64,000 nt of DNA from JAWSUT01 sp033549345 (lineage in GTDB: Bacteria > Bacillota > Dethiobacteria > Dethiobacterales > Dethiobacteraceae), in the NCBI GenBank assembly GCA_033549345.1, contig JAWSUT010000007.1:1-64000 (forward strand). Direction: 5' to 3'. Below, piece by piece: positions 23,830 through 32,274 of the stretch. Position numbers and translations under genes: made by a program. How positions within the stretch are numbered: position 1 is the first letter of the stretch; each line of letters starts with the position of its first letter. The notes under the pieces were generated by a model. That model had not been told where the DNA came from. It worked only from the letters and a program-made list of their open reading frames with translations, and did not search any database.

Positions 23830-26118
23830 TTAGCTAAATCGGGTGTAATAGATCAGGATGAACAGGAACAAGCCCAGCATCAACGCCATTAATAGCGAGT
23901 CGAAGTTCAGGTTTTTAATATTCCAGTCCGACGGGCGGCCACGCAGTTTGTCCCACAGGCTGCGGGAACGCTGCCCGGACTTCTCGTACATATCATCCAG
24001 CGCACCATCAAATTCTGCTGTTTTTCTGGCCATTCTCTTGGCCGTCTCGCCGGATTTTTCGTAAGCCTCGTTCAGCGACGAATCAAACTGCTCAGTCCGT
24101 TCTGCCATCCGCCTGGCTACGCCGCCGGACTTCTCATAGGCATCGTTTAATGACGTATCAAACTGTTCGGTGCGTTCTGCCAGCTTACGGGCCACGCCGC
24201 CGGATTTCTCATAGGCATCATTAATGCTGGCATCAAACATATTAACATAGTTGCACATTTCACCTGTAACTTTTCCGGTTTTCAGGTAAGCCTTGTTAAT
24301 GGCGCTGTCAAACTGTGTACCGAAGTTGCAGCAGGTATGCAGGAAAAAGCGGGCTGTGGGCCGGTAGAATATGCTCTCCACACTTAGCCAGTCCGGTGCC
24401 TTCCAGGAGAACAGGTCGTAATGGTCCATAATCAGGTAAAGAACGATGGCCATACCAAAGACAATCAGAATTGCCTGTAGGTCTGTCCAATTCCAGACAT
24501 TAAGCTTTTTGAGATACTTTACAGCATACGGATCGTAGGAGAAACCGGCCATGGCCGGGATGACCAGCTTATTCAGCAGGAAATGCGGAAACAGGCCGAT
24601 TGCCGTGATGACGGCTCCAAATGTGCCCAGTACGGCATAAACGGGCCAGGTAAAACTATAGCTTTTCTGATCGTACTTTTCCGGTACCTTACCAAGAAAA
24701 AGGCCCCGGAAAAGCTTGGCGAAGTAGCAAAGTGTCATGGCGCTGGTCAGCACAAAGATTTTTTCAGCAACCAGCAGGCTGATCAGGTGATGATGTTCAT
24801 AGGCTTCCACAATGGCATGGTGCAGGATTGTCTTACTGGCGTATCCGTTGAACCCGGGCACACCGCCAATACCGGCAAAGCCGATGAGAAACATGATGGC
24901 AATGAAGGGTGTTTTCTTAAACATCCCGCGTATTTTGGTAATATCCAACTCGTGTGTAATCATATAGATTGCACCCACCATCATAAAGAGCCCGGCCTTG
25001 AAAAAAGCGTGGTTAATAATGTGGTAAACCGCGCCGGCAAAACCCATAGGGCCGTGCGAACCAAGATAGGCAGCGGTGCCGATTCCCATCAGAATATACC
25101 CCATCTGGGAAACGGAACTGTAGGCCAGGATTTTTTTTGCACCTGTGGACAAAAGCGCCATCAAAGCGCCGAGAAACATGGTAATAATCCCCAGCCAGAT
25201 AATCACATAGCCGTAGTTCACAGACGAAATTACCGCGGCGGCAGCGTGTGCCGCTTCTGCCGCCTCGTGAGCAATTTCCGCCGGAGTGAAAATCATGCCC
25301 ACCACACGAAAGATGCCGTAGGCGCCGGCTTTAATCATCAGGCCGGAAAGCAGGGCACTGGCAGGAGCCGGTGCCACCGGGTGCGCTTTAGGCAGCCAGA
25401 TGTGCAGCGGAACCATACCAGCTTTGATACCGAAGCCGACCAAAAAGAGCGTCATTACTGTGTAGGGGTTGATTGAACTATGGGAAATCTGCTCATAGAG
25501 CGGGCGGATATCCAGTGTCCCCACACCAAAGTAGAGCAGGAAAATGCCCATCAGGAGGCACAGGCCGCCGATGACACCCAGATAAAGTGTAACCGCACCG
25601 GCATCCATGGCATCAGGCGTCTCTTCATGTATGACCAGTACGTAAGACGAGAATGTCATTAGCTCAAAGAAAAGAAACAGACTGAACAGGTCGCCGGCCA
25701 GCACAACACCCAGGCAGTGCCCCAGGGTTGACAGCAAAAAGATAAAAAACCGGCTTTTCGCGTGTCCGTGGCTCATATAGGCTGTTGCATACAGCGTGGC
25801 CAAAAACCAGATTGTGGCCATCAGTGCGGCAAAAACAAACCCGAAAAAGTCCACACGAAAATGCACGCCGATCTGCATCACTCTGGCAAACTCGTACTGG
25901 ACCGTTCCCTGCTGGACAAGCGGGTACATGGACAGAACAATGCCGAATGTGATCAGCGCCGTTAACACCGCGCAAACATTGCGGAGCTTATCCGAAACAC
26001 GGCCCGCAAGAAATACCAAAAGCGAGCCTAAAAGCGGAACAAGCACCGCAGCAACCGGCAAAAATGAGGTAATTATCTCAGTTGTGGCCTTAACTTCCTG
26101 TGCAGCTGCGAAACTCAT
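23830..26118 (-). CDS. Mrp/complex-I antiporter-like subunit (third D-like copy) with C-terminal 25-residue repeats
   Basis: 762 residues. The first 550 or so form a multi-helix NuoL/M/N-type ion translocator with the conserved Glu152 (FFELM) and Lys232 (FGIKAGMVPLHIWLP), then HPVAPAPASALLSGLMIKAG. After a membrane helix (about 555-578) come five tandem 25-residue repeats of the form FDxSLNDAYEKSGGVARRMA-ERTEQ (603-727), rich in charged residues, and a final membrane helix (about 742-757). This layout matches NuoL, whose lateral amphipathic helix lies between its last two helices. It closes a split-MrpA antiporter operon. The repeats are unlike any Mrp subunit I know. Confidence 0.9.
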   Translation of the reverse strand: MSFAAAQEVKATTEIITSFLPVAAVLVPLLGSLLVFLAGRVSDKLRNVCAVLTALITFGIVLSMYPLVQQGTVQYEFARVMQIGVHFRVDFFGFVFAALMATIWFLATLYATAYMSHGHAKSRFFIFLLSTLGHCLGVVLAGDLFSLFLFFELMTFSSYVLVIHEETPDAMDAGAVTLYLGVIGGLCLLMGIFLLYFGVGTLDIRPLYEQISHSSINPYTVMTLFLVGFGIKAGMVPLHIWLPKAHPVAPAPASALLSGLMIKAGAYGIFRVVGMIFTPAEIAHEAAEAAHAAAAVISSVNYGYVIIWLGIITMFLGALMALLSTGAKKILAYSSVSQMGYILMGIGTAAYLGSHGPMGFAGAVYHIINHAFFKAGLFMMVGAIYMITHELDITKIRGMFKKTPFIAIMFLIGFAGIGGVPGFNGYASKTILHHAIVEAYEHHHLISLLVAEKIFVLTSAMTLCYFAKLFRGLFLGKVPEKYDQKSYSFTWPVYAVLGTFGAVITAIGLFPHFLLNKLVIPAMAGFSYDPYAVKYLKKLNVWNWTDLQAILIVFGMAIVLYLIMDHYDLFSWKAPDWLSVESIFYRPTARFFLHTCCNFGTQFDSAINKAYLKTGKVTGEMCNYVNMFDASINDAYEKSGGVARKLAERTEQFDTSLNDAYEKSGGVARRMAERTEQFDSSLNEAYEKSGETAKRMARKTAEFDGALDDMYEKSGQRSRSLWDKLRGRPSDWNIKNLNFDSLLMALMLGLFLFILIYYTRFS
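23938..24312 (-). repeat. Five in-frame 75-bp coding repeats
   Basis: Encodes residues 603-627, 628-652, 653-677, 678-702 and 703-727 of the preceding protein. Copies 2 to 4 are nearly identical in protein (AYEKSG in all), and the DNA is close too (the block encoding EKSGG is the same but for single third-position changes). The outer copies are more diverged, a sign of old duplication with recent copying in the middle. Length change by slippage would stay in frame. Confidence 0.9.
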
Positions 26119-26123
26119 GTTGC

Positions 26124-27608
26124 TTAAAATCCTCCCCTGAGTAAGAAGTCAGCCGCTACCCGGGATAGGTCGAAAGGAAGGTTTGTGGGCAGCAACCCGA
26201 ACAGTAAACAGCTCACCGCCAAAATGGCGATGGGAATCAGCATTTTATACGGCGCTTCGTTGATGGCCACATGATCATGCTCGTGGCCCGGCTCTGCGCC
26301 AAAGAAAGCGGAAATAATGATTGGTAGGTAATAGAGGCCGTTTAACAGGCTGCTGACGAGCAGAATCAGGACAAAGAAAGGAATCCCCGCATCCATGGCT
26401 CCCAGAGAAAGAGTCCACTTGCTTAAGAAACCGTTAAAAGGCGGAATACCAATCATCGCCAGGGCCGCCAGGGTAAAAGAGAACATGGTAAACGGCATTT
26501 GTTTACCGATTCCGCCCAGGTCCTTAATATTGCGTTTGCCGGTTTTTAGAATAATGGCGCCGGCCGCAAGAAAGAGTGTGCTCTTCATGAAAGCGTGGCT
26601 GAAGATGTGAAAAATGTTACCAATCAGGGCGCGTTCGGTCATGATTGACATGCCCAGCAGGATATATCCCATCTGCCCCACACTGGAATAGGCAAGACGC
26701 CTCTTTAAATCTTCCTGTGTAATGGCCACGGCAGAACCAAGGAGAATGGTAATGACGGCTACCACAGCAAGAATTAGGGTCCAACCGGTTTCCTGCATCA
26801 AAGTAATGCCGTAGACATGGAAGATGACACGCAGCAGGCCGTAAGCACCGGTTTTAAGCATAATACCGGAGAGCAGCGCACTGGCCGGTGAAGGTGCCAC
26901 CGGATGAGCGTCGGGCAGCCAGACGTGAAGGGGAAACATACCCGCTTTCATCCCAAAGCCGATCAAAAAAGAGATAAAAGCGAAGAAGGCCAGATTTGAC
27001 GGCTCACTAATCAGTGTTGGGCCGCTCAGGGAGACAGAGCCTCCCAGTTCAAAGGTAATGATGATCCCGAAAAACAGCGCAAGACCGCCGATAATGGTCA
27101 TAATCAGATATTTATATCCTGCCCGCAGTGCCTCAATGGTTTCTTCATGTACCACAAGGACGTAGGAAATCAGTGACATTAATTCAAAGAAGACAAAGAG
27201 AGTAAAGAGGTCGCCGGCCATAAAAATTCCCATACAGCTGGCCAGTGTGATAATGAGTACGGGATAATAGCGGTTACAACCGTGCTCCTTACACATATAG
27301 TCAATTGAATAAATAGAAACCAGCATCCAGATGAAAGAGGACAACAGCGCCAGTGAGAAACTGAGAATGTCCACACGGAATGAAATCTCAAGATTCGGCA
27401 GCAGTTCCAGCATGCTGTACTCAATAATCTCACCGGAAATAATTGTTGGATAGAGTGCTACAACGGAAAGAAACGTAACCACAGAGGTCGCAACGGCCAG
27501 AGCGTTACGCATCTTTTCGGAGTGCTGTTCCACGTAGTAGATTACGATGGTCATGAACATTGGAAACATCACAATCCATACGGGCAGGAAGGAGTTCGTC
27601 ATTCCCAT
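26124..27608 (-). CDS. mrpD: Mrp-type antiporter subunit D (second D-like copy)
   Basis: 494 residues, about 14 membrane helices. The translocation residues are Glu142 (LFVFFELMSLISYV) and Lys221 (FGMKAGMFPLHVWLPDAHPV), followed by SPASALLSGIMLKTGAYGLL. Such subunits form the antiport channel of Mrp and the proton pumps of complex I. It is much closer to the 762-residue subunit downstream than to the first copy upstream in these motifs. It ends 5 nt before the next gene. Confidence 0.93.
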   Translation of the reverse strand: MGMTNSFLPVWIVMFPMFMTIVIYYVEQHSEKMRNALAVATSVVTFLSVVALYPTIISGEIIEYSMLELLPNLEISFRVDILSFSLALLSSFIWMLVSIYSIDYMCKEHGCNRYYPVLIITLASCMGIFMAGDLFTLFVFFELMSLISYVLVVHEETIEALRAGYKYLIMTIIGGLALFFGIIITFELGGSVSLSGPTLISEPSNLAFFAFISFLIGFGMKAGMFPLHVWLPDAHPVAPSPASALLSGIMLKTGAYGLLRVIFHVYGITLMQETGWTLILAVVAVITILLGSAVAITQEDLKRRLAYSSVGQMGYILLGMSIMTERALIGNIFHIFSHAFMKSTLFLAAGAIILKTGKRNIKDLGGIGKQMPFTMFSFTLAALAMIGIPPFNGFLSKWTLSLGAMDAGIPFFVLILLVSSLLNGLYYLPIIISAFFGAEPGHEHDHVAINEAPYKMLIPIAILAVSCLLFGLLPTNLPFDLSRVAADFLLRGGF

Positions 27609-27661
27609 GGAAATTCATCTCCTTTATCAGTATGATATTTCAGCTCTCCCAAGATGTCGGT

Positions 27662-29155
27662 TTATAATAAACCCAGCAGGGACTGGGCTGCCTTGGTAAC
27701 AATCCCCACAACCGTGTGATACGGGAACAGGCCAAACACAATCACACTGGCTGCCAGGATGACAAGAGGAACAGACATTTGTTTCGGCAGCGGCTTTGGC
27801 TCCGCCACACGGCCTTCCGGTTCACCGAAGAAGGCATTAACAATGATAGGAAGATAGTAAATACCGTTTAGCAGACTGCTGACAAGAATCACCGCGGCAA
27901 AAAACGGACGGTTAATATCCAGTGCGCCCAGCGCAAGAAACCATTTGGATATGAAGCCGTTTGTCATGGGGATGCCGACCATGGCAAAGGCGCCGATGGA
28001 AAAAGCCACTGTGGGAATCATCATTGTATGCCCGATTCCCTTGAGTTCACTTAACTTTCTCGTCCCGGTTGAATAAATAAAGGCACCGGCCGCCAAAAAG
28101 AGCATTGATTTCATTATGGCATGGTTAAAGATATGCAAAATACCGCCTGCCAGGCCGTTTTCACTCGCCAGGCCGATCCCGAGAAAAACATAGCCGATTT
28201 GTGCAATACTGGAATAGGCGAGCATCTTCTTAATATCATCCTGAACAATGGCAAACATGGACCCGATAATAATTGCCAGGGTGGCCATCCAGAGAATCAT
28301 GTTCAATACGGGAGCCATACCCAGCAGGTTTGGCGGAAAGACTTTAAAGAGCAGCTTAATCATGGCCACGGCGTACACTTTAATCACCAGGCCGGACAGT
28401 ACGGCAGAAGATGGTGACGGTGCCGAGGAATGGGCATCGGGAAGCCAGACATGGAGCGGGAACAATGCCGCTTTCACACCCAGGCCCACCATTAACAGAG
28501 CCAGGGCCGTCAGCAGATTATAGGGGAAGTGCTGCATGGCTCGGGGCAGTTCGGCTGCCACAAAAGCAAAGTTGAGGTGGCCGGTCACCATATAGAGCAT
28601 GGCGATGGCCAGCAGGATGCAGCCGGAGCCCACAGCAGACAACACCAGGTATTTGAAGGCCGCTTCAATGCATTCACGGCTCTCTTTAATCGATATTATG
28701 CCACAGGAGGCAATAGCACAGATTTCCACGAAAACAAAAAGGTTAAAAAGGTCATTCGTCAGTGTGATGCCAAGCATCGACGCCATTAGCAGAAGATACA
28801 GAGTATAATACCAGCCGGTCACCTGGCTCTTCAGTTCATGGACCAGGTCTTTGATACCGTAATACACAATTAAAAGCCCCACACCGGTCAGAGTAACGGC
28901 AATAAAGGCTGCCAGGTAATCCACTGTAAGTTCGATTCCCCAGGGCGGAGCCCAGTTTCCCAGCTGGTAGCTAAACGGTCCTGTAACCATAACCTGATGG
29001 GCCATGTAAAGCGAAATCACAAAGATTATGGTTAGGGCACCAAGCGCGGCCGGTACCACCAGATCTTTAAACCAGCGGGCTAACAACGGCATCAGGTAGG
29101 CAAAAAAGAGCGGAATGACAATAACCAGCACCGGAAAGTGTTGTGTCAGGCTCAC
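27662..29155 (-). CDS. mrpD: Mrp-type antiporter subunit D (first D-like copy)
   Basis: 497 residues, about 14 membrane helices. Glu144 (LFVFVEICAIASCG) and Lys228 (LGVKAALFPLHVWLPDAHSS) mark the ion path, with APSPSSAVLSGLVIKVYA. It resembles standard MrpD/MbhH most closely. The start is GTG overlapping the mrpC stop (GTGA), so translation is coupled. The 53-nt gap to the next D-like gene is the largest in the operon. Confidence 0.94.
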   Translation of the reverse strand: MSLTQHFPVLVIVIPLFFAYLMPLLARWFKDLVVPAALGALTIIFVISLYMAHQVMVTGPFSYQLGNWAPPWGIELTVDYLAAFIAVTLTGVGLLIVYYGIKDLVHELKSQVTGWYYTLYLLLMASMLGITLTNDLFNLFVFVEICAIASCGIISIKESRECIEAAFKYLVLSAVGSGCILLAIAMLYMVTGHLNFAFVAAELPRAMQHFPYNLLTALALLMVGLGVKAALFPLHVWLPDAHSSAPSPSSAVLSGLVIKVYAVAMIKLLFKVFPPNLLGMAPVLNMILWMATLAIIIGSMFAIVQDDIKKMLAYSSIAQIGYVFLGIGLASENGLAGGILHIFNHAIMKSMLFLAAGAFIYSTGTRKLSELKGIGHTMMIPTVAFSIGAFAMVGIPMTNGFISKWFLALGALDINRPFFAAVILVSSLLNGIYYLPIIVNAFFGEPEGRVAEPKPLPKQMSVPLVILAASVIVFGLFPYHTVVGIVTKAAQSLLGLL

Positions 29156-29535
29156 TGAACTCCACCTCCCCGAATGCGCATAATCTCTTCAGCATCAATG
29201 GTGCCATAATGTTTATACAGTTTAACGATCAGGCTGAGGGCATAAGCGGTTACACTGACGGCAACAACAATCCCTGTCAGAATCAGTGCCGAGGGCAGCG
29301 GATTAACATAGGCACGTTCCATTCCGGGCTCCAGAATAGGGGCGCGGCCGGAACGGACATAGCCAATGGCAACAAAGAACAGAAATATTGCCGTATCCAT
29401 GATATTCATGCCAATGATCTTTTTGATCAGGTTATTATGTGTCAGCATGGTATGAAAACCGATGATAAAGAGGATAATGGCAAAAAAGTAATAGCTGTTT
29501 TGGTGCAATCGCAGCAAAATATCAGTGATGTTCAT
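29152..29535 (-). CDS. mrpC: Mrp antiporter subunit C (NuoK-like)
   Basis: 127 residues with three membrane helices in the NuoK pattern (IILFIIGFHTMLTHNNLIKKIIGMNIM, here quoted by parts: three helices at about 12-30, 42-60 and 82-108). NPLPSALILTGIVVAVSV is the conserved MrpC segment with the essential NPLPqALvLTaIV motif. It starts at ATG 29535 inside the end of mrpB (14-nt overlap). Confidence 0.94.
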   Translation of the reverse strand: MNITDILLRLHQNSYYFFAIILFIIGFHTMLTHNNLIKKIIGMNIMDTAIFLFFVAIGYVRSGRAPILEPGMERAYVNPLPSALILTGIVVAVSVTAYALSLIVKLYKHYGTIDAEEIMRIRGGGVQ

Positions 29536-29965
29536 GCCCCTGCTCCTCCCCTTCAATCAGGCTGTAGAAAAGCGTAATCATGGTGCTGGCCACTTTCAGG
29601 CCCACACCGATTGTGATAATGGGAATGGCACCGGCACTGAGAAGATTACCGGGTGTACCGCGGGGAAAGCCGGCCACGATATTGCCAAGAAAATTTGTCC
29701 CCAGCAAAATGGCAACGATGCCAACTCCCGCAAAAATGATGGCTCCACCGCTTTCCAACAGTGTGGACGTATCATGAGTGAGCTTCTTTGAACCCTCCTT
29801 CAGGTTGAAGGACAGGGCGTAGAGAATCATGCTGGCACCGATAATTGCACCGCCCGAGAACCCGCCTCCGGGAGACAGGTGCCCGTGCAGTACGACATAC
29901 AGTCCGTAAAGCTGCACAAACGGCAATATGATACGGCTAATATAACGAACAATTACATCTTCCAA
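29522..29965 (-). CDS. mrpB: Mrp antiporter subunit B
   Basis: 147 residues, four membrane helices. The MrpB/MnhB signature GHLSPGGGFSGGAIIGAS is at 28-45, and GLKVASTMITLFYSL near the end. A histidine-containing C-terminal tail (EEQGHEHH) is present. Corresponds to MbhF in archaeal hydrogenases. Confidence 0.94.
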   Translation of the reverse strand: MEDVIVRYISRIILPFVQLYGLYVVLHGHLSPGGGFSGGAIIGASMILYALSFNLKEGSKKLTHDTSTLLESGGAIIFAGVGIVAILLGTNFLGNIVAGFPRGTPGNLLSAGAIPIITIGVGLKVASTMITLFYSLIEGEEQGHEHH

Positions 29966-29988
29966 GATCAGTCACCTCACATACAGCG

Positions 29989-30258
29989 TCAGTGTGCTTT
30001 CAGGTTGGACAGCACGGCGGCGATGGCCACAAACAGGACCGTAGCTTCACCGAGGGTATCAAAAGCCCGATAGTCTGTAATAATACTGGCAATTACGTTG
30101 AGTGCGCCGGTTTCTTCGATACTGTCTTCCAAATAGCGCTGCGGCACTTCATTGTTGGTAATATTGGCAGGATCCCCGACGGCAGGCATTTCAATCACTG
30201 TAATCACCAGGACCACCATAATCAGTGCGAGGAAGATGACAACCAAAACATTTCGCAT
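29989..30258 (-). CDS. MbhE-like small antiporter subunit (MrpA C-terminal piece)
   Basis: 89 residues: an N-terminal membrane helix (about 3-23), a polar segment, and the motif ITDYRAFDTLGEATVLFVA (about 60-79) which in Bacillus MrpA lies at the C-terminal end and in Pyrococcus forms the separate subunit MbhE. Its ATG overlaps the preceding stop (TAATG). It shows that MrpA is split in this operon. Confidence 0.9.
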   Translation of the reverse strand: MRNVLVVIFLALIMVVLVITVIEMPAVGDPANITNNEVPQRYLEDSIEETGALNVIASIITDYRAFDTLGEATVLFVAIAAVLSNLKAH

Positions 30259-30497
30259 TATTCCTGCCTCCTCGTCTTACTAATAGCCGCTACCAAAAGC
30301 AGCGTGGTTACACCGGCACCGATGGCCGCTTCCGTAATGGCGATATCGGGAGCCGCCAGCAGCTGCCAGAGGATGGCCATAATCAGGCTGTAGGCCGCAA
30401 AAATGATGACCGCAGCCAAAAGATCCCGGGTATGTGCCACCGCGATGGCACAGACAACCAGAAAGAGCAGCAGCATATACTGCAGAACTTCAGTCAT
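30258..30497 (-). CDS. MbhD-like small antiporter subunit (DUF4040, MrpA piece)
   Basis: 79 residues with two to three membrane helices. The segment AAPDIAITEAAIGAGVTTLLLVA is diagnostic of DUF4040/MbhD, the other separate MrpA C-terminal fragment. The ATG at 30497 lies inside the end of mrpG (8-nt overlap) with GGGGGAGG upstream; a longer upstream frame has no start signal and is a shadow of mrpG. Confidence 0.9.
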   Translation of the reverse strand: MTEVLQYMLLLFLVVCAIAVAHTRDLLAAVIIFAAYSLIMAILWQLLAAPDIAITEAAIGAGVTTLLLVAAISKTRRQE

Positions 30498-30822
30498 TGC
30501 ACTGCACCTCCCCCGTCTTATCCAGCTCATAGGAGCCCTCACAGACCTGCGCTTTGTTGCGGTAAGCGGCCCGGGCAATGACGTGAGCAGCTGTGGGATT
30601 GGTCAGCCAGATAAAGGCAATCATAAACAACAGCTTTACACTGGCGTTGGTGAATCCGGAATAAAGAACGAGTGCAAAAAGAATCAGGCCGGCTCCCAGC
30701 GTGTCACACTTGGTTGTGGCATGCATACGGGAATAAACATCCGGCAGCCTGAGCAGGCCGATAACCCCGATGAAGAAGAAAAATACACCGGCGGCAAGAA
30801 AAAGTATAATGATGGCAGTCAT
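30490..30822 (-). CDS. mrpG: Mrp antiporter subunit G
   Basis: 110 residues, three membrane helices. The MnhG signature GVIGLLRLPDVYSRMHATTKCDTLGA is visible near residues 19-44 (quoted in part: RLPDVYSRMHA). It is followed by LTNPTAAHVIARAAYR. Corresponds to MbhC. Third gene of the antiporter module. Confidence 0.94.
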   Translation of the reverse strand: MTAIIILFLAAGVFFFFIGVIGLLRLPDVYSRMHATTKCDTLGAGLILFALVLYSGFTNASVKLLFMIAFIWLTNPTAAHVIARAAYRNKAQVCEGSYELDKTGEVQCND

Positions 30823-30833
30823 AGCTGTCCTCC

Positions 30834-31118
30834 TTACTCCAGGGCGCCTTTTTCCATATATTTGGCAATCCCGACGGTTGCCACAAAGCTAATCAGAGCA
30901 TAAACCAAAGCCACATCCAGGAAAAACTCCTGGTGAAAGACTAAAGAAATCAGAGAGATAATGACCACAGTTTTTGTGCCGATAATGTTAATGGAAACGA
31001 CACGGTCCGCCTCACTGGGTCCGACAACGGCACGGTAGAGGCAAAGAAATGTAGCAAGAGCCAGAATAATTGCGGAGGCTACGAATACCTTCTCGATGAA
31101 TAACAGCTCAGGATACAT
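30834..31118 (-). CDS. mrpF: Mrp antiporter subunit F
   Basis: 94 residues with three membrane helices and the MrpF motif YRAVVGPSEADRVVSINIIGT. The ATG at 31118 has GGGGGAG 4 nt upstream and lies 11 nt inside the end of mrpE; an in-frame ATG at 31136 is less likely. Corresponds to MbhB. Confidence 0.94.
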   Translation of the reverse strand: MYPELLFIEKVFVASAIILALATFLCLYRAVVGPSEADRVVSINIIGTKTVVIISLISLVFHQEFFLDVALVYALISFVATVGIAKYMEKGALE

Positions 31119-31620
31119 GTTTCTCCCCCTCTTCAAGTTCAGTGATTTTGTCCATCATATCCCAGGCAGCCACATCTTCAGCATTGGCCCGGGTAATGGC
31201 ATGAACGATAAACACATCATCCTCAACTTCGATTGTCAGCGTACCGGGTGTCAGGGTAATAGAGTTGGCCAGGATGACACGGTTCAACGGCTTGGCCACT
31301 TTTGTCCGGTATTTCACAAAGCCCGGAGAAATGTTAAGTTTCGGACTCAGCACAATTTTGGCCACATCCCAGTTCGCTTTGAAGATCGCGATCACAAGCA
31401 AATAGAAATATGAGAGCCATTTGCCCCGAGTGGCTTTATGGTACAGCGGGCGCTCTGCCGGCTTTATCAGCATGTCCCGGTTAAAATAGGCAACGCCGTA
31501 TGAACAGAGGGCACCGATGAGCAGGTGCTGCCAATGCAGTCGCCAGGTAATCAGAATCCAAAAGATAAACAGGGTACAAACGGTTGCCCAGAATGTGCCG
31601 CCTTGTTTAAACTTGCTCAT
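31108..31620 (-). CDS. mrpE: Mrp antiporter subunit E
   Basis: 170 residues with two membrane segments near the N-terminus and the MrpE core (VILANSITLTPGTLTIEVEDD) followed by FIVHAIT. Corresponds to MbhA. Its ATG lies 14 nt inside the end of moaC, so the antiporter operon is translationally linked to moaC. Confidence 0.94.
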   Translation of the reverse strand: MSKFKQGGTFWATVCTLFIFWILITWRLHWQHLLIGALCSYGVAYFNRDMLIKPAERPLYHKATRGKWLSYFYLLVIAIFKANWDVAKIVLSPKLNISPGFVKYRTKVAKPLNRVILANSITLTPGTLTIEVEDDVFIVHAITRANAEDVAAWDMMDKITELEEGEKHVS

Positions 31621-32116
31621 TGCTACCCTCTCCTCCGCTTTCCTTTCTTTTGTAATGGCCGGACTTACCGCCCTTTTTCTCCATCAGACGTACCTGGCCG
31701 ATCATCATTTCTTTGTCGACGGCTTTACACATATCATAAATCGTCAAAGCAGCCACAGAAACGGCCGTAAGCGCTTCCATTTCCACACCGGTTTTGCCCG
31801 TTGTGGCCACGGTGGCTTCCATCTCCACCAGGGATTTCTCATGATTCAATGTAAAGTGAATATCCACAGATGTCAGAAACAACGGATGGCACATGGGAAT
31901 CAGCCGTGAAGTCTCTTTAGCCGCCATTACACCGGCAACCTGCGCTACGGCCAGCACGTCGCCTTTGGCCATACCACCGGAGGCAATTCTCTCCAGCGTA
32001 TCCGGCTGCATGCGCACCTCACCGCACGCCACGGCCACTCGCTTCGTATCTTCTTTTGCGGATACATCGACCATTTTGGCGCGGCCCTGTCTGTTGATAT
32101 GCGTCAGCTTATCCAT
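31607..32116 (-). CDS. moaC: MoaC, cyclic pyranopterin monophosphate synthase
   Basis: 169 residues from the ATG at 32116, which has GGAGG 5 nt upstream. MoaC completes the first step of molybdenum-cofactor synthesis. Family signatures are RGRAKMVDVSAKEDTKR, the active-site IPMCHPLFLTSVDI and VEMEALTAVSVAALTIYDMCK. It is the first gene after a sigma-A promoter and overlaps mrpE; no other moa gene is in the window. Confidence 0.95.
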   Translation of the reverse strand: MDKLTHINRQGRAKMVDVSAKEDTKRVAVACGEVRMQPDTLERIASGGMAKGDVLAVAQVAGVMAAKETSRLIPMCHPLFLTSVDIHFTLNHEKSLVEMEATVATTGKTGVEMEALTAVSVAALTIYDMCKAVDKEMMIGQVRLMEKKGGKSGHYKRKESGGEGSNEQV

Positions 32117-32170
32117 GATGGCCTCCGTTTTTTGAATATTCGGAAACATCCCCTACCGGGCAATGATAAC

Positions 32171-32199
32171 AGTGTACACCCGTACCCGGTAACTGTCAA
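32171..32199 (-). promoter_or_regulatory. Sigma-A promoter for moaC-mrp operon
   Basis: Minus strand TTGACA (32194-32199), 17 bp, TACACT (32171-32176). The spacer contains the near-palindrome TACCGGGTA, a possible operator. Confidence 0.75.
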
Positions 32200-32244
32200 C
32201 GGCAAAAACTGCCTGTATGATGATTTAAAGGTGTTTAGGAAAAA

Positions 32245-32269
32245 GGTGCGGAAGGAAACCTTCCGCACC
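32245..32269 (-). terminator. Terminator of the rnf operon
   Basis: A perfect 11-bp stem GGTGCGGAAGG/CCTTCCGCACC with 3-nt loop, followed on the minus strand by TTTTTCC, directly after rnfB. Confidence 0.9.
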
Positions 32270-32274
32270 GTCCT

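Noticed and set aside
23938..24312. CRISPR-like reading of the 75-bp repeats
   Set aside because: The repeats are in-frame coding DNA without spacers.
24583..25476. 297-codon plus-strand frame inside the third antiporter subunit
   Set aside because: Antisense shadow of a conserved membrane protein with no family-like features of its own.
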